In this document: positions 25,145-32,088 of the stretch, piece after piece
Layout: every line of letters begins with the position of its first letter
Position numbering within the stretch: position 1 is the stretch's first letter
Source: Amycolatopsis camponoti
GTDB lineage: Bacteria > Actinomycetota > Actinomycetes > Mycobacteriales > Pseudonocardiaceae
Direction: 5' to 3'
Assembly (NCBI RefSeq): GCF_902497555.1
Contig: NZ_CABVGP010000002.1
Span: 3,377,385-3,441,384 of the forward strand
DNA length: 64,000 nt
Notes under the pieces: model-generated
Databases searched by the model: none
What the model saw: only the letters and a program-made list of their open reading frames with translations
Told to the model about the DNA's origin: nothing
Made by a program: the position numbers and the translations under genes

Positions 25145-26260
25145 GTGAAGCGCTGGCTGAGCTGGTGGGACGGCCGCGTCGTCCTGCTGGCGCTCGACGT
25201 CGCGGTGGCGGCGGCCACGATCGCGTTCAGCCTGCTCGGCGGCGACCCGCGCGACCAGCACCCGGCGCTCTACGTGCCCGCGGTGGTCGTCTCCGGGCTC
25301 GCGCTGCTCGCGCGGCGCCGGTGGCCGCTCCTCGTGCTGGGGGTCGCCGCGCTGTGCTTGATGGCGGACGTGACGCTGCTGCCGGTGACCATCGCGACGT
25401 ACTCGGTCGCGGCCCGGCACGGCGTCAGCTGGCAGACCGGGGCCGCGGTCGTCGTCGCCGGCGCGACCGGCAACGCGTTCGGCCTGCTGCGGCAGCCGGG
25501 GGACCTCATGATGGTCGTGATCGGGCTGGGGTTCTTCGTGCTCGGCCCGGTGCTGGGCGGGCTGTGGATGCACCAGCGCGCGACGTTGCTGGCCGTGCTG
25601 CGGGATCGCGCCGAGGAGGCCGAGCGGGCCCGGACGCTGCTGGCCGACCAGGCCGTCTTCGCCGAACGGCGGCGGATCGCGCGCGAGATGCACGACGTTG
25701 TCGCCCACCGGGTGACCGCGGTCGCGCTGCAGGCCGGCGCGCTGTCGCTGCGGGCGCCGGACGAGAAGACCGAGCAGGCCGCCGAGACGATCCGGGCCAC
25801 CAGCGCGACGGCGCTCGACGAGCTGCGCGGCATCCTGCAGGTGCTGCGCGACGACGCCCCGGACCCGGGCCCTGGCGTGCTCGCGTCGCTGGAGGACCTG
25901 GTCGCGGAGGTCGCGGCGACCGGCGCGCGGGTCGAGCTGACCCTGCCGGACCCGCTGCCCGTGGTACCCGACCAGGTCGGCCGGGCCGTCTACCGGGTGG
26001 TGCAGGAGTCGCTGACCAACGCGGGGAAGCACGCGCCGCACGCGGCCGTCGACGTCCGGCTCGCCGTCACCGGGGAGCGGCTGGCGGTCGAGGTGACCAA
26101 CCGGCTGACCCCGCACGGCAGCGCCGTCCCGGGGTCCGGCTACGGGCTGGTGGGCATGCGCGAACGCGTCGAGCTGGCCGGCGGTGACCTGCGCACCGGC
26201 CCGACGGGTGACGGGCGGTTCCGGGTGCTGGCGGCGTTTCGGGTGGGGGAGGGACCGTGA
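25145..26260 (+). CDS. sensor histidine kinase (HisKA_3 type)
   Basis: A 371-residue NarL-type kinase. Four to five N-terminal helices (about 10-140) precede the dimerisation/phosphoacceptor region ERRRIAREMHDVVAHRV (His183). The ATPase domain follows with VYRVVQESLTNAGKHAP and GYGLVGMRERVELAGG. The GTG at 25145 is preferred to one at 25109, because the leaderless -10 element sits 7 nt upstream. Its partner is the response regulator, whose start overlaps its stop. The signal is probably transported-substrate-like or envelope stress. Confidence 0.92.
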   Translation: MKRWLSWWDGRVVLLALDVAVAAATIAFSLLGGDPRDQHPALYVPAVVVSGLALLARRRWPLLVLGVAALCLMADVTLLPVTIATYSVAARHGVSWQTGAAVVVAGATGNAFGLLRQPGDLMMVVIGLGFFVLGPVLGGLWMHQRATLLAVLRDRAEEAERARTLLADQAVFAERRRIAREMHDVVAHRVTAVALQAGALSLRAPDEKTEQAAETIRATSATALDELRGILQVLRDDAPDPGPGVLASLEDLVAEVAATGARVELTLPDPLPVVPDQVGRAVYRVVQESLTNAGKHAPHAAVDVRLAVTGERLAVEVTNRLTPHGSAVPGSGYGLVGMRERVELAGGDLRTGPTGDGRFRVLAAFRVGEGP

Positions 26261-26901
26261 CGGTCAAGGTCGTGCTGCTGGAGGACGAGGAACTGGTCCG
26301 CAGCGGTATCCGGATGATCCTCGAGTCGGCCGACGACGTCGAGGTGGTCGCCGAGGACACGAACGGCGCGCGCGTGGTCGAGCTGGCCGACCGCTACCGG
26401 CCGGACGTGGTGCTGACCGACGTCCAGATGCCCAAGGTGGACGGCATCGAGGTGGTCCGGCGGCTGGCCGCGCACCCGGCGGCGCCGGCGGTGGTGGTGC
26501 TGACGACGTTCGACGTCGACGAGTACGTGTACGCGGCCCTGCGCCACGGCGCGGCGGGCTTCCTGCTGAAGGACACACCGCCGCGCGAGCTGGTCAACGC
26601 GGTCCGGGTCGCGGCCCGCGGCGAGGCGATGCTGTCCCCGAAGATCACCAAGCGGCTGCTGACGGACTTCGCTTCCGGCGGAGGGAGTTCACGGGCCCGG
26701 AAGCGCCTGGCGGAGCTGACGCCGCGCGAGCACGACGTGGCCGTCCACATCGGACGCGGGCTGAGCAACGCCGAGATCGCGAAGGCGCTGACCGTCAGCG
26801 AGTCGACCGTGAAGGTCCACATCGGACACATCATGGCCAAGCTGGAGGCGGCGAACCGCACCCAGGTGGCGATCGTGGTCCACGACGCCGGGCTGAGCTA
26901 G
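26257..26901 (+). CDS. NarL/LuxR-type response regulator
   Basis: A 214-residue receiver-LuxR protein. The receiver contains the phosphoacceptor Asp55 (VVLTDVQMPK) and Lys in LLKDTPP. The C-terminal helix-turn-helix reads LTPREHDVAVHIGRGLSNAEIAKALTVSESTVKVHI in outline. The GTG start overlaps the kinase stop. It probably controls the ABC operon upstream. Its 3' end overlaps the convergent PadR gene by 4 bp. Confidence 0.94.
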   Translation: MTVKVVLLEDEELVRSGIRMILESADDVEVVAEDTNGARVVELADRYRPDVVLTDVQMPKVDGIEVVRRLAAHPAAPAVVVLTTFDVDEYVYAALRHGAAGFLLKDTPPRELVNAVRVAARGEAMLSPKITKRLLTDFASGGGSSRARKRLAELTPREHDVAVHIGRGLSNAEIAKALTVSESTVKVHIGHIMAKLEAANRTQVAIVVHDAGLS

Positions 26902-27455
26902 CGCGCCGCCCGGCGTTCGAGGATCTTCAGGGACTGCTCGCACCAGCGGAGGTTCTCCCGCTCGAACGCCAGCCCGCGCATCAGCGTCAGGTACGGGCCC
27001 ACCCGCTCGGCGTCGGCGAGGTAGTCGTCCTCGAAACGGCCGTCGAGCAACTTCGCCCGGAGGCGCTCGTACCGGTCGATCTTCGTCTCCGCCCGGGTCA
27101 TCCGGTCCTTCAGTGCCTGCCGGACGGCGGCTTCGTCGCCGGTGTCGACCGCTTGGACCTGGATCAGCAGCTCGTCGCGGATCACGCCCGGGCGCGGCGG
27201 GCGCGCGGTGAAGTCGTGGAGGGCCCGCGTGCCCGCCTCCGTCAACGAAAACAGCCTCTTGTCGGGCCGCTTCTCCTGGTGGACCAGCCGGGCGTGGACC
27301 AGCCCCTCGGACTCCATCCGGTCCAGTTCGCGGTAGAGCTGCTGGGGTGTCGCCGGCCAGAAGTTGGCCACCGACGCGTCGAACCCTTTCGCCAGGTCGT
27401 AGCCCGACGCCTCGCCCTCCAGCAGCGCGGCCATCAGCGCATCACGCAGGGCCAT
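26898..27455 (-). CDS. PadR-family transcriptional regulator
   Basis: A 185-residue PadR protein with an N-terminal winged helix (ALLEGEASGYDLAKGF, QQLYRELDRMESEGLV) and a C-terminal dimerising helix region (about 90-175). Such regulators usually repress detoxification or efflux genes. It lies 6 bp after the SnoaL gene and is cotranscribed with it. A candidate operator lies upstream of that gene at 27868-27879. Confidence 0.92.
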   Translation of the reverse strand: MALRDALMAALLEGEASGYDLAKGFDASVANFWPATPQQLYRELDRMESEGLVHARLVHQEKRPDKRLFSLTEAGTRALHDFTARPPRPGVIRDELLIQVQAVDTGDEAAVRQALKDRMTRAETKIDRYERLRAKLLDGRFEDDYLADAERVGPYLTLMRGLAFERENLRWCEQSLKILERRAAR

Positions 27456-27461
27456 AGTGAA

Positions 27462-27851
27462 CTAGTTGAGCGCTTCGCGCTGGATCTGGTCGAACTGGGC
27501 CGCCATGGCTTCCGACAGCGCCTGCGCGGCCGACAGCGGGCGGACCATCACCGTGAACTCGTCGATCAGCCCGTCGTCGTCGAAGTGCAGGAAGTCGCAG
27601 CCCTCGACGCGCGCGTCGCCGATCCGGGCCTCGAAGACGAGCGCGTGGTCACGGCCTTCGCCGCCGCTCAGCTCGCGCACGTAACGGAAGTCTTCGAACA
27701 CTCGCAGCACGCCCCGCAGGATCGCGGCCGTGATCGCCTTGCCCGGGTACGGCTTGAACGCCACCGGGCTGCGGAACACGACGTTCTCCGCCAGCGTCGC
27801 CGCCATCGCGTCGGGGTCACGGGCCTCGACGGCCTTCCGGAAGCTGGTCAT
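27462..27851 (-). CDS. SnoaL/NTF2-like protein
   Basis: A 129-residue NTF2-fold protein, typical start TSFRKAVEARDPDAMAATLAENVVFRSPV in outline, followed by strand pairs around ALVFEARIGDARVEGCDFLHFDDDGLIDEF. It could be an isomerase or a ligand-binding regulator. It is first of a two-gene unit with the PadR regulator, so it is likely part of that regulator's response. Confidence 0.85.
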   Translation of the reverse strand: MTSFRKAVEARDPDAMAATLAENVVFRSPVAFKPYPGKAITAAILRGVLRVFEDFRYVRELSGGEGRDHALVFEARIGDARVEGCDFLHFDDDGLIDEFTVMVRPLSAAQALSEAMAAQFDQIQREALN

Positions 27852-27867
27852 GCCTCACCTCACCTAG

Positions 27868-27879
27868 TCAACTTGTTGA
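27868..27879. promoter_or_regulatory. 12-bp palindrome upstream of the SnoaL-PadR unit
   Basis: TCAACTTGTTGA has perfect 5-bp arms around TT. It lies 17 bp upstream of the SnoaL start at 27851, within the expected promoter, and could be the PadR site. Confidence 0.5.
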
Positions 27880-28014
27880 ATAGGACTGTACCGCTCGGCG
27901 ACCCACAGCGTCACCACAGCTCCGCCACAGGCCCGGCCGCCACCTTGGTTCAAGGCCGGCTCAGGCGACCGTCAACCGGCCTTTACTCCCGAACCCGACC
28001 GCGAAAGGACAGGC

Positions 28015-28857
28015 ATGGACCACGACCATGAAGGACAGCGGGTCAGCAGGCGCCGGATGCTCGCCGGGGTGAGCTCGGTCGGCCTGGGCGCGCTCGTCAC
28101 GGCGTGCGCGGGCAAGAGCCCCGTCACGACGTCCACCGGCGAGACCGTCGCCCTGCAGGCGGTGACCGACGCCGACCTCACCGCCCTGTTCGCCGGCGCG
28201 CGGACCTGCACCCTCACCGCGTCCACCACCCAGGGCCCCTACTACTTCGACGCCGACAAGATCCGCGGCGACGTCCGCGAGGACAAGCAGGGCGCGAAGC
28301 TGCGGCTCGCCCTGCAGGTGCAGGACAGCGAGACGTGCAAGCCGATCCCGCACGCGGTGGTCGAGATCTGGCACTGCGACGCGGGCGGCCTGTACTCCGG
28401 CGCGGAAGCGGCGTCCGGCGGCGGTGGCGGCACGCCGCCCACCGGTCCGCCGCCGACCGGGACCCCGCCCACCGGTGGCCCGCCGCCAGGTGGGGACGCC
28501 GACCTCGAGCCGACCGACGACAAGCGGTACCTGCGCGGCGCCCAGGTCACCAACCAGCGCGGGATCGTCGAGTTCACCACGATCTGGCCGGGCTGGTACC
28601 GCGGCCGCACGATCCACGTCCACGTGATGGTGCACGTGGGCAACGAAAAGACCCTCACCACGCAGCTGATGTTCGACGAAACCCTGAACTCCGCGGTGAT
28701 GGCGACCGAGCCCTACGCGCAGCGCACCGGCCGGGACACCTTCAACGACGGCGACTCCATCTACCAGCCGAGCATGCTGCTGAAGGTCACGAAGGCGCGT
28801 GACGGGTACGTCGGCTGCATCGTGCTCAACGCCGACCCGGACCACGACGGCAGCTAG
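28015..28857 (+). CDS. Tat-exported intradiol ring-cleavage dioxygenase
   Basis: A 280-residue protein. A twin-arginine signal (SRRRMLAG) is followed by LVTACAG, a possible lipobox. The dioxygenase core shows TQGPYYFD, the ligand Tyr in WHCDAGGLYSG, GWYRGRTIHVHVMV (Tyr and His ligands) and LTTQLMFDE. A Gly/Pro-rich insertion (GGGGGTPPTGPP onwards, about residues 138-162) interrupts the core. Intradiol enzymes open catechol-type rings with Fe3+. An exported version may act on extracellular phenolics. It has no operon partner and ends 4 bp inside the convergent OsmC gene. Confidence 0.9.
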   Translation: MDHDHEGQRVSRRRMLAGVSSVGLGALVTACAGKSPVTTSTGETVALQAVTDADLTALFAGARTCTLTASTTQGPYYFDADKIRGDVREDKQGAKLRLALQVQDSETCKPIPHAVVEIWHCDAGGLYSGAEAASGGGGGTPPTGPPPTGTPPTGGPPPGGDADLEPTDDKRYLRGAQVTNQRGIVEFTTIWPGWYRGRTIHVHVMVHVGNEKTLTTQLMFDETLNSAVMATEPYAQRTGRDTFNDGDSIYQPSMLLKVTKARDGYVGCIVLNADPDHDGS

Positions 28858-29219
28858 CCCAGCTTCGCGTACGGGCACAGGGTTTTCGCCCGTTCGACCA
28901 GCCGCCGGACGTCGCCGACGCCGGGCCACGCGACCGCGATTTCGGTGCGCAGCACGGAACCGGCGCCGGCCGGGTCGGGGCCGACGGCGACCGTCACCGT
29001 GACGGTCAGCGCGGCCGGGTCGGCGCCGGTCTCCCGCGCGAGCACGCTCAGCGTCGCGTGGAAGGAGGCGGCGTACCCGGCCGCGAACAGCTGCTCCGGG
29101 GTGGTGCCGCCGCCTTCCCCGCCGAGTTCGGCGGGGAGCCGGAAGTCCAGCTGGAGTGTGCCGTCGGCGGACCGCGCCCGGCCGGACGCCCGGCCGTGCG
29201 CGAGCCGCCCGCCTTCCAC
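28854..29219 (-). CDS. OsmC-like protein, unusual and possibly degenerate
   Basis: A 121-codon frame similar to organic-hydroperoxide-resistance OsmC proteins (GRASGRARSADGTLQLDF, GTTPEQLFAAGYAASFHATL, KTLCPYAK). Family members use two cysteines. Here the first, usually in GYAACF, is Ser, and the second is kept. The protein ends right after CPYAKLG, lacking the last strand seen in homologues, and the only start is GTG at 29219, later than usual. The homology upstream of it (FTAFHTTTVTVEGG) has no start codon. It follows the NmrA gene by 40 bp. Likely non-peroxidatic or decaying. Confidence 0.7.
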   Translation of the reverse strand: MEGGRLAHGRASGRARSADGTLQLDFRLPAELGGEGGGTTPEQLFAAGYAASFHATLSVLARETGADPAALTVTVTVAVGPDPAGAGSVLRTEIAVAWPGVGDVRRLVERAKTLCPYAKLG

Positions 29220-29259
29220 CGTGACGGTGGTGGTGTGGAAGGCGGTGAACCCGGACCGG

Positions 29260-30012
29260 TCAGGCGCGGGAATCGCGGGCCAGCCAGTCGGCGAGCTTCG
29301 TCTCGGCGAGCTTCGCGCCCGGCCCGGGCAGGAGGTCTTCCGGTCCCGGCACCGCGCCGAAGTACGGCGCCTCGGGGTCGGTGACGACGGCGCGCGGGTC
29401 CTCGCGCGCGGTCAGCACGGTGCGCACCCACTCGTCGAGGCCGAAGACCTCGGGACCGGCGATCTCGGTGCGGCCGCCGACCGGCTGCCCGGCCGCGGTC
29501 CGGGCGACGGCGGCGGACACCTCGGCCGCGGCCATCGGCTGGACGCCGGCACCCGGCAGCCGCACGACGCCGTCGGTGGTCGAGGTGTCGGCGATCCCGC
29601 CGGCGAACTCGAAGAACTGCGTCGCGCGCACGATCGAGAACGGCAGGCCCGACTCGGTGACCAGCTTCTCCTGCGCGACCTTCGCGCGGAAGTAGCCGAC
29701 GTCCGGCTGCCGGTCGGTGCCCACCACCGACAGCGCGACGTAGTGCGAGACGCCCGCTTCCTTCGCCGCCGCGACGAGGTTCCCGGTCGAGGTGCGGAAG
29801 AAGTGCATCACGTCGTCGTCGGCGAACGACGGCGAGTTCGACACGTCGATCAGGACGTCCGCGCCCAGCAGCACCTCCTTCAGCCCTTCGCCGGTGAGGG
29901 TGTCCACGCCGGTGCTGGGGGCGGCGGCGACCGCCTCGTGGCCGTGCTCGGCCAGCCGCGCGACCACGTTCGTGCCGATCAGGCCGGTTCCGCCGATGAC
30001 GACGACCTTCAT
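29260..30012 (-). CDS. NmrA-like NAD(P)-binding epimerase/reductase
   Basis: A 250-residue Rossmann protein starting MKVVVIGGTGLIGTNVV (TGXXGXXG motif). It has DVSNSPSFADDDVMHFFRTSTGNLVAAAKEAG in outline, FRAKVAQEKLV and no clear Tyr/Lys SDR dyad, as in NmrA-type regulators and reductases. GGAAGGA precedes the ATG. A promoter of the ECF41 type lies 61-87 bp upstream, inside the 3' end of the sigma-like gene, so this gene may be switched by the sigma factor at 31209. Confidence 0.88.
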   Translation of the reverse strand: MKVVVIGGTGLIGTNVVARLAEHGHEAVAAAPSTGVDTLTGEGLKEVLLGADVLIDVSNSPSFADDDVMHFFRTSTGNLVAAAKEAGVSHYVALSVVGTDRQPDVGYFRAKVAQEKLVTESGLPFSIVRATQFFEFAGGIADTSTTDGVVRLPGAGVQPMAAAEVSAAVARTAAGQPVGGRTEIAGPEVFGLDEWVRTVLTAREDPRAVVTDPEAPYFGAVPGPEDLLPGPGAKLAETKLADWLARDSRA

Positions 30013-30068
30013 GTCCGTTCCTTCCGCTCGGCGCCGTCCCGGAGGGCCCGGAACGGCTGCACAACCCA

Positions 30069-30671
30069 CTAGGACAAGACGGCGTGCGCGTTCGTGACAA
30101 CGGTCCAGCCTCGCAGCTTCGCGGGATTGAGGACCAGCCAGAGGTCGGTGATCACCCGGTCGCGTGCTCTCCAGACGACGATCGCCGCAACGAGGTCGTC
30201 CACTCGCACGACGAGTCCGGTGCCCCCGTTGACCGAGTGCTCGTCCACCCGCGTGCCGGGGCGCGGGGCCAGCAGGGCGAGGACGGCCCGCGTCACTTCG
30301 GCGCGGCCGCGCACCGGCCGGTCCGCCGTGCGCAGCTTGCCGCCGCCGTCGAACCAGGCGGTGACGTCGTCGGCCAGCAGGGCGCCCAGTGCGGGGGTCG
30401 ATTGCCCGGCGCACGCGGCGCGGAACCGCCGCGCGAAGTCGTCGGCCGGCGCGGGGCGAGGGGGAGCGGCGAGCCGGTGCAGGCAGCAGCGGCCGACCGC
30501 CCGGGTCAGCCACTCCGTCGGCGACGCGACGGCCGCCCGCTCGGCGGCGCCGAGCGCGTACCAGGCGCGGTAGGCCTCGTCGACGACGTCGCCGGGCCCG
30601 GCGAGCCAGGCGGCGACCTCCTCGAGGTGGCGGCGTTCGGCCAGCAGTTCGGCCAGCGCGGCATCGACCAT
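30069..30671 (-). CDS. ECF41-like protein lacking sigma region 4 (sigma-2 remnant plus SnoaL domain)
   Basis: A 200-residue protein. The first 70 residues match the sigma-2 helices of ECF41 factors (LEEVAAWLAGPGDVVDEAYRAWYAL, PTEWLTRAVGRCCLHRL). It then passes directly to a SnoaL-like domain with FDGGGKLRTADRPVRGR and the ECF41 terminal motif LNPAKLRG. The sigma-4 DNA-binding region of about 55 residues is missing. It might act as a regulator of the complete sigma factor nearby or be a decaying copy. The frame is clean and has its own promoter and start, favouring function. Confidence 0.75.
   Translation of the reverse strand: MVDAALAELLAERRHLEEVAAWLAGPGDVVDEAYRAWYALGAAERAAVASPTEWLTRAVGRCCLHRLAAPPRPAPADDFARRFRAACAGQSTPALGALLADDVTAWFDGGGKLRTADRPVRGRAEVTRAVLALLAPRPGTRVDEHSVNGGTGLVVRVDDLVAAIVVWRARDRVITDLWLVLNPAKLRGWTVVTNAHAVLS
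30073..30099 (-). promoter_or_regulatory. ECF41-type promoter for the NmrA gene
   Basis: On the minus strand TGTCACG is followed by 11 nt and CGTCTTGTC. The -10 end is 61 nt from the start codon at 30012. The same layout occurs at 30680-30706 and 30707-30733. Confidence 0.65.
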
Positions 30672-30679
30672 GTCCGTTC

Positions 30680-30706
30680 GACAAGACGGCGCGCCGGAAC
30701 GTGACG
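30680..30706 (-). promoter_or_regulatory. ECF41-type promoter for the sigma-like gene
   Basis: CGTCACG, 11 nt, CGTCTTGTC on the minus strand. Its -10 end is 8 nt from the ATG at 30671, so the transcript may be nearly leaderless. Confidence 0.6.
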
Positions 30707-30733
30707 TGTCACAACGGCGAGGGCTGTCTTGTC
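30707..30733 (+). promoter_or_regulatory. ECF41-type promoter for the cupin gene
   Basis: TGTCACA, 11 nt, TGTCTTGTC. Its -35 abuts the opposing -35 at 30700-30706, forming a 14-bp near-palindrome. The -10 end is 9 nt before the cupin ATG. Confidence 0.65.
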
Positions 30734-30742
30734 TGCACTGGC

Positions 30743-31150
30743 ATGACCACTCGCATCCCGGGGCCGCCCCCGCAGCTGGACGTCGTCGCGACCGTGCCCG
30801 GCGCGCCGCAGATCCACGAAAACGCCGAAGCGATGACGATCCTCGTCACGCTGCCACCCGGGAGCCCGGGCGCGCCGCCGCACCGCCATTCCGGCCCGGC
30901 CTACGGCTACGTTCTCAAGGGCGAGATCGTCTTCGAGCTGGAAGGCGAGCCCGAACGGGTGGTCAAGGCGGGCGAAGCGTTCTGGGAGCCGGGCGGCGAC
31001 GTCATCCACTACCAGGACGGCAACCACCTGACCGACGCGGAGTCCGCGTTCGTGGTCACGATGTTCTGCGTGCCCGGCCGGCCGATGCTGGAGCCGGTGA
31101 GCGCGGAAGAGCTGGAGCGGCGCCGGGACCGCCGGGCGCCGCGGCCGTGA
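30743..31150 (+). CDS. single-domain cupin protein
   Basis: A 135-residue cupin. Motif 1 is PHRHSGPAYGYVLKGEIVFELEG, with His/His/Tyr and a Glu-like position in GEI; motif 2 is EPGGDVIHYQDGN. It is a typical small mononuclear metal barrel, likely an oxygenase or redox sensor. Its promoter has the ECF41 type. The complete ECF41 sigma gene begins 58 bp downstream, so the cupin is probably its target. Confidence 0.85.
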   Translation: MTTRIPGPPPQLDVVATVPGAPQIHENAEAMTILVTLPPGSPGAPPHRHSGPAYGYVLKGEIVFELEGEPERVVKAGEAFWEPGGDVIHYQDGNHLTDAESAFVVTMFCVPGRPMLEPVSAEELERRRDRRAPRP

Positions 31151-31208
31151 TCCGCCGGATCGCATGATCGACACCGGTAGGCTGACGCTGTCGGAGGGAG
31201 CCGCGCGC

Positions 31209-32084
31209 ATGGAGGACACCGGCCTCGAGGACGCGACCGCCGTCTTCGCGGAGGTGCGGCCGCGGCTCTTCGGGATCGCGTACCGCATGCTGGGCAGCGC
31301 CGCCGACGCGGAGGACCTGCTCCAGGAGGTGTGGCTGCGCTGGCAGGCCAGTGACCGGGCCGCGGTGCGCACGCCGGCGGCCTACCTCGCGACGACGACC
31401 ACGCGGCTGGCGATCAACGCGACCAAAACGGCGTACGCGCGGCACGAAACCTACATCGGCCCATGGCTGCCGGAGCCCGTGGACACCTCGGCCGATCCCC
31501 AGCTGGGGGCCGAGCGGGGTGCGGCGCTGGAGCTGGCGGTGCTGCTCCTGCTGGAGAAGCTGACGCCGACCGAGCGCGCGGCTTACGTGCTGCGCGAGGC
31601 GTTCGACTACCCGTACGTCCAGATCGCGGAGATCGTGCAGACGACGGAGGTCGCGGCCCGCCAGCTCGTCAGCCGCGCGCGCAAGCACCTCGCGGCGGAA
31701 CGGCGCACACCGGCCGCACTGCCCGAGCAACGGCGGCTCCTGACCGCGTTCGTGACGGCCGCCCAGGAAGGCGACTTGTCGACACTGGAAGAGCTGTTCG
31801 CGGCCGACGTGATCAGCTACTCCGACGGCGGCGGCGCGGCCCGCGCGTCGCGCATCCCGGTGCGCGGAGCTGTGACGGTGGCGAAGTACGTCCGCGCGTT
31901 CAAGGACCGGTTCTGGGAGGGCGTGACGGTGACCCCGTCGCTCGTGAACGGCGCGCACGCGATGCTGCTGTCCCGCGACGGCGAGGTGTTCACGGTGCTG
32001 ACGGTGACCGCCTCGGCCAAGGGCATCGACCAGGTGCTGTGGATGATGAACCCCGGCAAGCTCAAGGCGGTCGCCGCCGTATGA
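31209..32084 (+). CDS. sigJ: ECF sigma factor, ECF41 group (SigJ-like)
   Basis: A 291-residue sigma factor. Region 2 (about 5-80: VRPRLFGIAYRMLGSAADAEDLLQEVWLRW), region 4 (about 110-165: YVLREAFDYPYVQIAEIVQTTEVAARQLVSRARKHL) and a C-terminal SnoaL-like domain (about 175-290) ending MMNPGKLKAV are in outline as named. ECF41 factors use this domain to tune activity and control oxidoreductase, epimerase and carboxymuconolactone-decarboxylase genes. The ATG at 31209 with GGAGGG upstream is chosen over one at 31164. Its targets are likely the cupin, the NmrA gene and the sigma-like gene. Confidence 0.9.
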   Translation: MEDTGLEDATAVFAEVRPRLFGIAYRMLGSAADAEDLLQEVWLRWQASDRAAVRTPAAYLATTTTRLAINATKTAYARHETYIGPWLPEPVDTSADPQLGAERGAALELAVLLLLEKLTPTERAAYVLREAFDYPYVQIAEIVQTTEVAARQLVSRARKHLAAERRTPAALPEQRRLLTAFVTAAQEGDLSTLEELFAADVISYSDGGGAARASRIPVRGAVTVAKYVRAFKDRFWEGVTVTPSLVNGAHAMLLSRDGEVFTVLTVTASAKGIDQVLWMMNPGKLKAVAAV

Positions 32085-32088
32085 CGCC

